A stretch of DNA of 64,000 nt from Abelmoschus esculentus (Eukaryota; Streptophyta; Magnoliopsida; Malvales; Malvaceae): positions 67,001 through 131,000 of the forward strand of contig JAUCBN010000043.1 of NCBI GenBank assembly GCA_035048815.1, in the 5' to 3' direction. A model generated the notes under the pieces. That model was not told the DNA's origin and searched no databases. It saw nothing but the letters and a program-made list of their open reading frames with translations. Positions 1 to 11,961 of this stretch are shown here, one piece after another (within the stretch, counting starts at the first letter, position 1; the number at the start of each line of letters is the position of its first letter). The position numbers were made by a program, and so were the translations under genes.

Positions 1-350
1 CTTCTCCATAAGTTTTAGGATCCTTATCTAACAAGAAACTTGAGCTATAAGATCTGATAAGTTGTCTAAATCATTTATCTCAAAAATAAAGGAAGTAACA
101 AAGTCTGGTCCAAAAGATATTTTTAACCTTTTCTTCTTACTTCTTCTAGGCTCTAACTTAAACTCTAGAGCATATTATGCAACATTGTTTGTAGCATACT
201 CAATAAATACTACATCAACGATTTTAGGGACCGACACTCCTAAGATAGACAAATCTTTTCTTCCTTCTTAAAATTCTGAAGAAAATATCTCAAAGAAATT
301 TAATGGCTACCACCATCTTATAGTAACATTAATGTCTATCATTTTCTCTT
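1..350 (-). mobile_element. Decayed Ty1/copia pol fragment
   Basis: Read on the minus strand, about 60-260 gives broken peptide pieces that resemble the integrase-to-reverse-transcriptase linker of plant copia elements: a PK-VD-VFI-YA block, then EPRRSKKKR and FGPDF. Stops interrupt it and no LTR is visible, so it is debris cut by the window edge. The match is from memory of the family; the outer limits are uncertain. Confidence 0.5.
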
Positions 351-1200
351 TATTTTAGACAAGGTTCTTGCTTTAAAAGACCACTAGAAATATTCATTTA
401 CTATGACTAAAAGAAAGATATCTTAAATAAATTATTAAGATTATTATTCTAACTTTTAGATTAAGTATAGAATATTTATTTAGTCATAGTATTTTATAAA
501 TTGGAATAATGAGCATAGTAATGCACCAGGTAGGTCTAGAAAGAGAGGTGATGCATAAAGCATACTTAAATACCAAGTCTTTCAAAGATCCAATCCTAGA
601 CATGCATTATTTAAACTATCTCACTACTATCCAATTAAAAAAAATTATTAAGCATTCTCAAGATGAATTTTCTACTCAAAAAATGTCATTTAGCCCTCTT
701 TTACAACCTAATCTAACAGATACTCACTAAGCTTACAGATTAGGTAAAGGCTTAATATAAATTCATGCATTATAAATCATGAATTAAATAACCTGACCTT
801 ATAAGTAGAAACACAATTCATGTAGACCTTGTCTATTTTGATCATGCCTGCGACTTCAGTCCTTGTATCATGATCTCAAAAATTCATCGTGACTGAAATT
901 TCATAACCATTTTGAATCTACAAAATTCAAATAAAAATTATATATGATTAGTCACGAAAATAATTTACTAACAGTAATAATAAATAAATAAATAAAATTT
1001 ACTGATAGTAAAAGATCCTTATCTTTAGGATTTTGGTTCTTATCTTCAACTTCACCACCACCTTCGATTATTGACCCGTCAAGTGCATCAAGCTTGATCA
1101 ACCCAAACCAGCGTGATAATAATATCATTTTTGCAATATAAATTGTTTCTAAATTGTTGGTTATATGGACTGCAAAACAGGGCGTTAGCACTGACAGGAA
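351..1200. other. AT-rich spacer, no gene seen
   Basis: Only short, low-complexity open frames occur here. None has a recognisable domain, splice structure or promoter context. Part may belong to the copia debris on the left. Confidence 0.6.
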
Positions 1201-1209
1201 AAATAAAAT

Positions 1210-2060
1210 GAACGAACTGAAAGATAATTAGACCGTGTCGTGGTATGGAGGCCACTGCCTTAGAAACAATTCGCCCCGATGTGTGTACTCGCTACTTTAG
1301 GCGGTTGTCCCCCGAAGGTTAGCACGGTCCTCCAAACAATGTACACCCAAAGTTTGGAGTGGACTGTAGAGGAAATGATCGTCTAAACCAGAGTCGAACA
1401 AAAGCTTCTCTAAGCTTTTCAAGGAATGCTCTCAAACACTCTCAAATAAAACATAAGTAAATCTGAATGGAATGATTAAAACTGAGAGAGAGCTCTCTTA
1501 TTTATAGGTTGAAAGCAGGGGCAAATCTGTCCGAGAATCAGATAAAATCTGATTTAAATAACAGATTATATCATAATCAAATCTCTAATAATATCAGATA
1601 ATATCCATTTAAAATCTTGAATAAATCTGTTAATATCTATCCAAAAATAGTAGATTTGATAACTGAAAATATCCATTTAAATCTCAGATAATATCTATTC
1701 AAAATTAGATTTAATAATAGATAATATCAAATCAAATCTCTGATATTTATTAAATCTAATCGGTTATACATTTAAAATTCAAAATGAATTTTAACTTAAC
1801 CGAACTGCTTCCATGTCTCCTATAAATACGGAGTGTAGGATTCAAGCATTATCCAACAACAATGATTGAAATAATTAGACTTGGACTTGAGTGTTTAGAG
1901 ATAAAACAAAGAAGAAAAACTCAACGTTAGAGAGACAGGAAGGAGCTTTCAGATCTGGGTCTCCGTTTCTTCCACTGTTTTTAAAAGGTTTTTTCTTCTT
2001 CTTAAAATATATCAACTTGACCTAAAAGTGGAACCGAGTTTGATCACATCGCGCACTCAC
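1210..2060 (+). other. Unassigned transcription-unit-like or LTR-like stretch
   Basis: A GC-richer block (about 1225-1400) is followed by 200 bases of degenerate repeats built on GATAATATC-like words (about 1530-1770), and then a good TATA box (CTATAAATAC near 1814) with a leader-like, codon-poor sequence behind it. No open frame follows. This arrangement fits a solitary LTR or an old promoter fragment. I found no second copy in the window and cannot name the family. Confidence 0.3.
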
Positions 2061-2780
2061 TGGGTTCACCTCGCCTGCATAAACTCAGACACCTTCCGCG
2101 TGTCCCACCTACTCGGCTTTTTTGTTCTTTACGAATTACGAGTATTTTTTGGCAGACGAGAACAACTTTTTTATATGACCGTGCTCTTTGTATTCTAAGT
2201 TGTAACCAATAAAGAAATTTTTTATGCCTTCGGTTCTGTCTGCAATCTATATAAATGGTTTTATACAATTGCTTCTGTTTTTCTTGTAACCTATCATATG
2301 ATTTTAAGGTACAAATCATCTACTTTTTCTTATGTTTTTATTTGTGCTTTCGCTTTAAATTAAATGGTTTAAGGTGTAAGATTTAAAATTTTAGGTTATA
2401 AATTGTAGTTAGAGTTTAAAATTTAAATTTTTAAATTTTTTTAACGAACGACATGAATAGAATTTCTAATCATGATTTTCGTGTAACATTATCCTTTAAT
2501 GATATGTAACACTTCACAAACATTCTTCGATGTCTTCCATTCTTTATGATGCTGAGCCTGAGGTATTTGTCACATAATTTCAATATGACAAAGGACAGTT
2601 CATAAAAATGTAGTCTCCCAGTCCCAAAGACTAACAAGGATAAGTGTTGTATTTACAATATAAAATAATAGTAAAGAAGATAGGTAGAATTCAACCATCA
2701 TATTCTGGTATAGAAGTGAATCAAATTCATCTAATAATTTTGGGTGTTCAAAACTTTAGGATGAAATGTAGAACCAAAAG
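2061..2780. other. Spacer, 3' side of the SnRK2 gene
   Basis: No coding region is recognisable. The minus-strand frame at 2044-2319 has no domain and no splice context. The part next to 2965 is likely the 3' UTR and terminator region of the SnRK2 gene, which is transcribed leftward. Confidence 0.5.
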
Positions 2781-2964
2781 CTTTATGTAGGAAAGAAGAA
2801 ATAAGTTGAAGTTGACTTTACCAACACTTGATTACATGTATTACAAGACACCAAAACAGAACATAAAGCCACTTCACTTTTGAAACACAATAAGCTGGAT
2901 TCTTCCAAGAAAACGGCAGCCTCCACTTCCATTAATATTGGTTGACTACCCTCTAGTACCCCAA

Positions 2965-5369
2965 TCACATGGCATAGATTATCTCCCCACTGCTATCAAT
3001 GTCTAGATCCGAATTATTGTCAAGGTCCTCCATATCATCATCAAGGTCTCGACTACCGGTCAAATAACGATCGAGATTATTCACATTCGTTGAAGGGATA
3101 GTAGCTTCGGAAATGATCTGCATAATCTCATCAATGCTTTGCGTAGGTTGATCAGGTTCTTCAAACTGATCATTCATCGAAGTCCCATCCACGAGATCTG
3201 CGGGTAAGTTCTTCAGAAACCACTCATGATCCTTAATGTCAGGAATGGATATCCTCTGTTGATAACAAAGTGAAATCGTAATTATATACATGGAAATGAT
3301 GAGTCAGGACCATGGAAAAATGTTATACAATTTAATGTTGCTCGGACTCTTCATTTGTCTTTTAAGTATCAGTGTCCGAGCACCACAGTTGTGAATTAAC
3401 CTCTGCTATTGCAAGTAACATGGCAGCACCTTCAACCACAGAGCTAAGAATATGAACTCAAGGTCTCAACAAAGAGAGAACTAACCTTTATCGGGTCTGC
3501 CACAAAAATCCTTGACAGCAGATGGCGACACTCAGGGGATACATGAACATAGTCCGGAATCGAGTACTGGACATTAATAATTCGCTGCGAGAACGAACCA
3601 ATTCCATTACTCTAGATTTTATAAAGTTGCTACTGTTAGCATAAACCAAGGAATGAGCTTACTTGTATTGTTTTGTGGAAGTTCTTAGGATCATCAGGGT
3701 CCTCAAACGGATATGCTCCAACCAACATAACATATATGGTTACCCCGCAAGACCAGACATCAGCAATCTGCCATTTAGTCCGTCAACAAAACTTTAGCAT
3801 GTATATTTGGACCAGAATATCCATATTCGAATATATGCTGGAGTTTAATTCAGGCAAATACGAAGGAATATTACCTTTCCATCATATTCGTTTTTGAGCA
3901 ACACTTCAGGAGCTATATAAGCTGGAGTTCCAACAGTCGATTTTGGCTGCGAATGCAACACTGAGGACTGGGAAAGGTATACCATGTCAACAAAAACGTA
4001 TAAGGAAAATCAGAGACTATAGAATCAGGAATGCAGAGGAGAAAGGAAAGAAAGAAAGACGGGACTCCTCACTGGATCGGAAAATAGCATGTGTTACAAA
4101 CACCAGTAAGGAGGAAATGCACCAAATATGGGTGGAAATGAAGAGAACTTATACCTTGGAATACCCGAAGTCGCAAATCTTCAAACGAGGAGCTGGACTG
4201 CCATCCAGCAATGTGTTCTCCAATTTCAAGTCTCGGTGGCATATTTGCTTCAGGGAGGATTTCGGGAAAATGGATCTATCAGTGTCAACTCGTATTCTCT
4301 TTCAGATAAGTAAATCATAAAAGCAATGAAACTATAGTCACTTACCATTGAATGACAGTAACTCACTCCTGATATAAGCTGTTGAAAGAAAAATCTAGCC
4401 TGCAAAATATACCACAGAAGTGAGTTCGACAACAAGAAACAATGGTCCAAAGTAACGAATATATACTAATATGTAATCGATCAAACACTATTTGGAAACA
4501 TCACATAAAAGAACCTCATCCTCGCTGAACCTGCCAGCATTACATATCCTTTCAAATAGCTCTCCTCCGGCAGCATATTCCATCACGATAGCCAGATGTG
4601 TTGGTGTTAATATGACCTATGTCACAGCATAGATTCACAAGTTAAAAAATCTTTCTCAAGGATTATAAAACGATGACAAAACAATAATGATCGAACAATC
4701 GACAAACCTCTTTGAATCGGACAATATTTGGATGCCTTAGCGACCTGTGGTTGATAATTTCCCTTTGCACATTTTCATCTATCTGTTGCATATAAAACAC
4801 ATCAAGACTAAAAAGAAACAGAAAATTGAACTGAAGAATTCTTCATAACACACATTTTGCAATTAGAATTAGTTCTCTTGGAACAAAGAAGGCCATAACC
4901 CAACTATCGAAATTGGGGCTCCGAACTTATTGGATGCCATCTTTTATCAATGATTCAATGTTAAACTTTAAGCAAAGACATAACCCTCTCAATCAAAGCA
5001 TGTTAACACAAATAAACAAAAATAAATCAAACGAGTTGATCATCAAAACTAGCAATAAACTAAAAGGACAATCAAATTCCAAAAGCTCAAATCAACAAAA
5101 TCTTCTCCAAATCAAAGTCCATTTCAAGCTCAACACCATAAAAAACTAGAGAAACAATCTGGGGTTTGGGGAAAAAAAGGGGGGACACGAACCTTGTCAC
5201 CTCTCTCAATATACTTAACAGCAACAAGCTCACCGGTCTGCTTATCTCTCATCAACCTAGCCACCCCAAAATTCCCAGAGCCAATATCTTTAACCAATTC
5301 ATAACGATCACTATCATGCATAATAGGCAACTCCATCCCAGGTCCTATTGTTATCGCCGATGGAGCCAT
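2965..5369 (-). CDS. SNRK2.6: SnRK2.6/OST1-type ABA-activated protein kinase
   Basis: Ser/Thr kinase of the ABA core pathway; the family is held off by clade-A PP2Cs and phosphorylates bZIP factors and anion channels, notably in guard cells. Nine exons on the minus strand: 5369-5193, 4782-4708, 4616-4515, 4399-4346, 4247-4155, 3967-3875, 3767-3663, 3584-3486, 3255-2965. All are phase 0 and sum to 1089 bases, 362 residues, the same length as Arabidopsis OST1. The Gly-rich loop is at 30-35, ATP-binding Lys52, HRD Asp142, DFG Asp162, and activation-loop Ser177 corresponds to OST1 Ser175. The C-terminus has the SnRK2 box and an acidic tail ending in YAM, typical of subclass III. The start was chosen because the conserved LPIMHDSDRYE block follows directly. 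All key residues are present, so it looks functional. Confidence 0.95.
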
Positions 5370-5501
5370 TAAACTCTTGGCTCTCCAAAGCTTATATATA
5401 AGAACCTTCTAAAAACGCAAAATCACTCGAATCTGATGATGTAGCAGTTTCAGAGAAAACCCAGATTGAGATGAAGCGAGTCTGTGCTGGTTTTCCAGGT
5501 A

Positions 5502-5508
5502 ACGTGGC
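5502..5508 (-). promoter_or_regulatory. ABRE-like ACGTGGC element upstream of the SnRK2 gene
   Basis: ACGTGGC lies about 135 bases upstream of the kinase start codon. It contains the ACGT core of ABA-response elements. A single short motif is weak evidence; it may lie in the 5' UTR. Confidence 0.3.
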
Positions 5509-5509
5509 A

Positions 5510-6430
5510 GCACAAATGACCGTCCGATCGCAATAGGTTTTCCTTTTGGTTGTTGAAGCAATGGGTTTTGTCCCGTGAAACGTTTACCCTCACTAGAAAA
5601 ATCTCTTTCTTCCTTGTTTCCTCTTTTTGCAAGTATTTTTCTGGGGACAACAGATTTTATGAAAGAAGCTCGTGAAGTGTTTGGCTTTTTTAGCTTTATG
5701 ATATGCATACATATATATATGTACAGGATCAATGAACCATGATCAAGAGTTATGAAAAAGAAACTGTGGTCGATCTTGTTTCAGCTATATTGTCTTCTTT
5801 GTCACCGTCCATTGCTCCAACACAACTTTCAACTGACTTGAAGGATTACGCCTTTTTAGAAGCCTTGTTTTTTTGTGCTACACTCTCAACTACAGTTCGA
5901 GGTTAGATTTTGGTTTAGCTCAGTTTTAGCGGCGGGAGGAAGTACGTTTTAATCAACTCAGTCGGTTGAGCTTGTTTTTCCAATGGAATTTGTTTAAATA
6001 TAATTTATTATAAATACACAAGGGTATTGAACCATCACGTGATGTTAAGAGAAGAACTAGCAATTTATGTGTTGTATTTTATTAAAAGGTTATAATCGTA
6101 TTAAAATATTTAAAATATATGTTTGTATCGGTCAGTTTCATTAATTAGTTAAACTATACCTCAATGTTAGTTTATCTGTAGTAATGTTATTGTTGATTTA
6201 ATGTTAAAATAAGTGATTAAGATTCTTGTTCGTTGTTCGAAGTTCTGGGCTTATAAACGAAAAAACAGTTTCTTTTACCATCCGTATTGCTGATTTAATC
6301 TATAAAATTTAATTTCGCATAATTCAATATGTATAATATTATACTAATACAATTAATGTCATATAAAAATATAATTAATCGTGTTCAATTACTAATAAGT
6401 TTGTGGATATATCCTATCCATCAGCACTGC
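5510..6430. other. Spacer between SnRK2 gene and malectin pseudogene
   Basis: Probably holds the SnRK2 promoter and 5' UTR near 5400-5800. The remainder is AT-rich with no recognisable gene. Confidence 0.5.
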
Positions 6431-7896
6431 AAAAATCCCTCCAAATCTGAAATCCCCTATGGATTGAGCTGGATGCAGAAGTTCGTCTACAAGTCCTGTG
6501 TGGAGCGGGAGCCTGTTGATAGACCATTTCGGGTCATGCTCTCCAACACTGATTTCTCAGTAGGCAATTAATAGCATTGACAAAGGTGAAAGATCTCCAT
6601 GCATCCGACGTCCGATTGTCCTGGAAATACAACCAGATGTGGTATTTGGTGGCAGGAAGTGATCCCGGCGGCCATGTGACTTCGAGATTCTTCCCTGCAC
6701 CAGCCGCGATTGCCTTGGTAGATATCACGTCCGGCGGCTTGTTCCAAAACTCTCAAGTGTCTACTTTTGTTTGGCTTGAAACGACCTCGTTCTTGTCCAT
6801 GAATCGGTAATATGGAAAGCTAGGTTCAAAAGATTGACACATTTTACCACCAGAAAATTTTGAATTATTTTTTTATTAATCACATGAGTTCAACAAATTT
6901 GATTTTTTTTTTCAAATTTTACTCAAACTTAAATTTCATGCGGCTCGAACTCGATTTTGACTTTGTTAATACTCTCGTTCTAGTATATATGAAAAACTTT
7001 CGATTCAAACTCAAACCTAAACTTAAGCTTGATGAATAAATAATAATGCCTGCACGGTTGAGCATGAATTCAATAACTCTTTAAATTTGAAACTCAATCA
7101 AACTCAAAAAAAAAAAAAAAAAAACCTGAAACCTCTAAATTTATTCTCAAATTTCTTACTGTTCAGTTCGACATTACCTGATGCTATCTTCACTTCCAAA
7201 CCAACTCCTGGCAACAGTAACAAGCGCCAGGCTAGTGAAATCCGTGGCATTATACAAGGAATCCTCGAGAGTAAGCAATTCAATGGCAGATATTAAGGGG
7301 TTGGAATTCTTGGCCGCGTTCCCGTTTCTCGCCAAACAAACACTCAGGGTCTTCAAGTGAGCCCCAACGATGATCTCATAATACGAAGACAATCCGTTGG
7401 CGTAATCCTCTGTCGTGTTCACCGTGCTCCATTTGTCCCTCCGACGATCTGATTGAACACAGGAGGCTCTTTCCCTCCATCCAAACCTCCATAATAGTAT
7501 ATCGTCCTCACCAGGTATTTCCCTCCTTTGACTACCTGGAACGTATAGCAAAATTTTCTCGCCAATCTCTGGGGAAAATATCGCAGCGTCGATAGAATCG
7601 GAAGCAACCCTGTCTGGTTCAGAGACGTTTTGTTCCCCAGGAATACGAATCCGTCGTCGGGGATATATGTGAGGTTGGTCTCTGGCATTGTTTGTTTTTG
7701 CGAGGAACCGCAACTTATCAACAGCCCTGTGTATCAATGGCGGCCATGCATGCGAATAAGCAAAGCCCTCAATATTTGACAAAAACAAAAGGAAGAAGAA
7801 TATATAATATATATATCTACCTCTAGACTGAGCCGTGTCGGAATGGACCAAGAGAGGGATGCTAACAATCCAAAAGAGGAAGATAGAGAGAGACAT
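6430..7896 (-). pseudogene. Malectin-like (di-glucose-binding) LRR receptor-like protein, broken
   Basis: Resembles the N-terminal half of plant di-glucose-binding/LRR proteins (At1g25570 type), cell-surface proteins with a malectin-like domain. Exon 1 (7896-7821) encodes a signal peptide; exon 2 (7726-7178) holds most of the malectin-like domain with the KGGKYLVRTIYYYGG block; exon 3 starts near 6819. Splice phases agree between exons. Damage: a one-base loss in an A run near 7431-7435 shifts the frame before the VNTTEDYANGLSSYYE block; a short deletion removes residues after the exon 2/3 junction; an in-frame TGA lies at 6755-6753; the frame is lost again after about 6540. No LRR or kinase part follows. 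The frameshift could be a sequencing error, but the stop and the missing end argue for a true pseudogene. A LINE sits just upstream. Confidence 0.8.
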
Positions 7897-7964
7897 TTTT
7901 TTTTTTTTTGAGTATGGAGTTAAGGCAGCATCATAGCTGGTGTTTGAGAAAGATATTCAAACAA

Positions 7965-8584
7965 GGGGTACCTTGCAATAACTAATAAGGAATGAACATA
8001 ATAGATGAACTTTGAGTGTTACATGGAGTGTGGTTCGTGAGGTTAGAGAGAGAGTCTATCAACATAAGCTGGTGTGGTTTGGCTTACATGTGTCTAAGCA
8101 TGCGCTCATTTAATGGATGACTTTACTTAACAGGTTACCAATGAGGGATAAACTCAGACGTATGGGGGTTATTCTAGAGGAAGGTTGTGTTCTTTGTGAG
8201 CATGCTATAGAAACAAGGGATCATCTTTTCTCGGGATGTAGCTATTCTTTGGAGGTGTGGACTGTTGTTCGTGTGGGTTGAGTCGAAGCAATCTGGGATG
8301 GGACGAAGAGGTGCAATGGCTGAGCTCAAGGTTGAAGGGGAAGTCCCTCATTGTTCACGTGTTGAAGTTAGCATGGAGTGCTTATGTGTACTTCATATGG
8401 GAAGAGAGGATTAGGCGGTTGTTTCGGAATGCAATTAGAGATGTGGGGATGATTCTTGATTGCATAAAGGAGGTTATTCGTATTCGAATTTGGAATAGAT
8501 TTATTTGTACTGATGATATAAATAGGTAGGTGTTGTCATTCATGTTTTGGATAAATAAAACACAATTTATCAAAAAAAAAAAAC
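7965..8584 (+). mobile_element. 5'-truncated LINE (non-LTR retrotransposon) with target-site duplication
   Basis: The plus strand encodes the zinc-binding region that follows plant LINE reverse transcriptases: a NRLPMRDKL block, then C-x2-C (CVLC), then TRDHLF with a following Cys, and further downstream the SAYVYFIWEERIRRLFRN block. A small frameshift near 8255 and an in-frame TAA near 8109 break it. It ends in a run of A (8572-8583). The flanks share the 9-base direct repeat TTCAAACAA at 7956-7964 and 8585-8593, as target-primed insertion leaves. Only the last 0.6 kb of the element was copied. Confidence 0.82.
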
Positions 8585-8593
8585 TTCAAACAA

Positions 8594-9660
8594 ACAAAAA
8601 AACAAGACATGGAAAGAAACTTGGAAAGAGAATTTGCTTTATTTCTTGTTTGGGAAGAAAGAAAGAAAGAAACTAGGATTAGGGTTCTTGTGAAAGAAGA
8701 TGACACGTCGAAGGCTATGCATGGAGATAGAAAAATTCATTTTAAGAGTCCATGGTTGACCAAGTCAATCCCTTCTCCGCCAACCATTTCCTTTTCTCCT
8801 TTTGTATTTATTCCCTTATTCATGTCTAAAATAGAATAGCTTTGGTTTTATTGGCATCGAGTTTTCATATTTTGAGTTACGTGATGATTAAATAAATAGA
8901 ATAAAAGGATGTTTTTGTATTTAAATTATGGATTATAATCTCGTACATATGTATTAAATTTTTTTATAAATATCTTATTTTAAGGCTTAGAGTTTTAATT
9001 CAGGCCTATAATAAGTTTTTAGATTAAGAGTTTAGAATTTAGGGTTGATGGTTTGGGTTTAGTTTTTAGAATAATGAGATTAAGAGTTTAAGTTTTAATA
9101 TATAAACCCAAAACTATAATTTTAATCTCAAACTTCTATCAATACCGCTAAATTTTGAACTACTATTGGTGATTGATGGTCGATGAGACGGGTAAGATTG
9201 GATGCACCACAGGCACAGGCACATCTATTACTCCTTTGGCATCTAAGTTCAAAGGCTGTTCTAAATCCATGATGGAAAATATTCACTTCTTTGGGACTAG
9301 GGGCACAGCAACAACAATTTTTTCTTTATTTCAAGAACCAAGACTCTTTCTGAGCTATATTTAGATTCATCAAAACATTACGTATTCTGTTGTTATCCTC
9401 CGTGAGGAAGCACTGCTCTTCCAGAATCAGTCAGCATGTTGTATCCATCCCGATCACGAATTCCTCCTCAAACAACCATTTTTGTCTCTCTTTTTAGTGA
9501 ACATGTTAATCTCTAAATACAGGAGGTTTGTTTTATTAAATAAAATAGTTTTCATTGGTCCTCGTCTATCATGGAAATAAAATATCCAATCAAAGGGTAA
9601 CAGAAATAAATAAATAAAAACGATGAATCTTTCTCTAGTGTAATTACAAGAATTATTTCG
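8594..9660. other. Spacer, no gene seen
   Basis: AT-rich with short unrelated open frames. Runs of the words TTTAGGGTT and GTTTAGAGTTTAG occur near 9000-9090, common low-complexity plant sequence. Confidence 0.5.
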
Positions 9661-9812
9661 ACTATCATCTCCATCGCCATTGAAACTCGTGGCTTTCTTC
9701 AGTTGCTAAGAGTTTCAGCAGTTTCATGGGATGCCCCAAGGAATGCAATAAAACGTGGATAGGTGCTTTTCATCTCCCTATGATCAGAAGCCTATACATG
9801 TATATGCGTGTA

Positions 9813-11854
9813 TCAGTGCTTATGATTGTTACCTTGATGATCGTTTTCGGATAGATTCGTATGATCTTCAGAATTGCACCATGTTGGAGGAGTAGGGAAA
9901 CACGATGTCTCAGTCGTGTGTAAAACGAGTTTACGGGCAATTGGCGGACCTGGTGGAAAGTTGGAAACAAACTGGTTTGACTGAAACTTTGGTGGAGAAA
10001 CTCGTTTCTGGTTCGGTGAGCCAGATTTCAGTGTGTTGGTGGGGGTGGAATTTCCCATGAGGAAGTCCGGGAAATCATCTCCCATCAGCTCATTGATATC
10101 ATCAAAAAAGGAATGAAATTCGTCCGAAACCTTAATCGGACACGGTTGGTTGGAGCTCAAGGCAGAGAAGTACCAGTGAAGGTTAATGTCCTTTTCTGTT
10201 TCAGCCAGGGAGTCATTTTGAATGTCCCTCATGTCGTATGATGTTAAAGAAGGCACTCCCATTGATTGAGGTTGTGCTGATACAGTGAGATGGTTTACAT
10301 CTGCGAGTTCTTCCCATATTGTCGGGAACTGATTTGCAGTCACAACGGACATAACTTCTTCTGTATTTGGCATCTCGTGAGACTGATTCTTCCATTGTTC
10401 TACTCTCTGAAACCTTGGTTCTGTAGCTCCAGCACAGTGAAGTCAGTTACTCATAACAAAATGTACATACTACTTGTACGCAAATACTCACACTCATTAT
10501 TCGAATTGAGTTGTTACTAAGATATGGGATCTGAAAATGACAAGGAGACGGATATTAAGATTATAACTCACCTGACCTCTTCCCAAAGGAATTGTGACAA
10601 TTCTCACAGTAGCATCCATCAGAGCATCCAACTTTGGACTACAAATAAATGCAGAATCTTTTAAGATGCTTATTCTAAATCAGGTACAAGTACAAAAGTC
10701 ATAGATAACAAACCCGATAGCACTCGCAATACTTTTTCAGGCACTTTGACCTCTTGCATTTGCATCCCCTTTTGTGCCTGGCTGATGGTGTGTTGGTGGT
10801 TCCATCACCCTGGGCCTGGCAGAGGTTTCACATGTCAAACACGTACAAAAATTTAAACGAGAATAGGAATATGATTATACCCGTATAGTTGGCGGAGCAA
10901 ATGCAAGAGGGTTACGCGTTTCGATTTTCTTTCTACTTTCGAGAACAAAGTCATCGTAATCTGGCTTGTTTAAACAATTCTCACATGCACAACAAGCTTC
11001 ACAGTAAATCCCCGCTGCAAAGCACTCGCAATAACTGAAAACCACAGCAAACAACTCAACAGACATTCATAGGAAGGTATGATCTTTACAGACATGGAAA
11101 AAACCATCCAAGGAAATATAATCAAAAGTGAAACTTACAGTTTCAAGCAACCGGACCTCTTGCAGTTACATAATTTACAGCTATTAGCATTCTCGTCGTT
11201 ACTGAATTCGAAAAAAAAACAAGGTGAGAAATGAATATTAAAAAAAGTACAAAAAGATTGAATATATACTTGCCTCTTTCTTACTGAACTCTCTTGGGGT
11301 GACACATTCCGAGGATCAGTATTTTGTGCTACTTGATACATGTTTGATTGTAGAACCTGTGTTGACATTGACTCATGTTCTAACAAATCATCAAATACAA
11401 ACTGATCCCACATGTTTTCGGACGAAAAGTCCAGCATATCATCCAATGTTTCATCAAAAACCAGGTTCATCATCCCATCATTAGATTGATTTTGATCTAT
11501 CATCACCTCTTCGAGAACAACGTCGGAATGGTCACGAGCATTTAAACTTGACCAACCGGTATCATCTCTGTCGAGATGCAAAAAAATGTTATCAAGAATC
11601 AAAGACAACGAAAATGTGTAATTAGAACCACAAATTGGCTGGACTTAATCAACGAAATCTGACAAGTCTCCAACATTTAAAGACGATCCAAAAATAGCCA
11701 GAATTCGGAACTAGTGCATATACATAATACATCTTTCATTTAACCAATAAAGACAGAGCTTTAGGGTGGAGAAAGGGAGAAATTACTTGGAACTGGTGCC
11801 GTCAGTGAAGACGGCAAGCGAGAGAGAGTTGTCATGGAGTTGAAACACATTCAT
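9813..11854 (-). CDS. Tesmin/TSO1-like CXC (CRC-domain) protein
   Basis: CRC proteins bind DNA at CHR-like sites through two Cys-rich CXC motifs and act in cell-cycle repression and flower development. Seven exons on the minus strand: 11854-11787, 11567-11274, 11201-11139, 11034-10881, 10815-10714, 10638-10572, 10420-9813; total 1356 bases, 451 residues. CXC1 is at about residues 127-170 (CNCKRSGCLKLYCECFAAG), the conserved RNPLAFAP linker follows, and CXC2 is at about 207-245 (RHKRGCKCKRSKCLKKYCEC and GCSDGCYCENC). The N-terminus is acidic. Intron 2 appears to use a GC donor (AG/GCAAGT), the only site that keeps the phase. The last exon could instead splice at about 9830 and end further left; I took the simple stop. 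It is shorter than the usual 500-700 residues of TSO1 relatives. Confidence 0.85.
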
Positions 11855-11961
11855 CACTGCTCCCTAGAAAATAACAATCACAAGCTTTTATATGGAAGCT
11901 AGGGTTTTAACTTCACCGTCAACCCTACCTGTATACGCCGCGTTTAATATGAAAAATGAAA

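Noticed and set aside
7174..7896. A 240-codon open frame across the malectin pseudogene
   Set aside because: It reads through an intron and switches frames relative to the true domain. The meaningful exons are 7896-7821 and 7726-7178.
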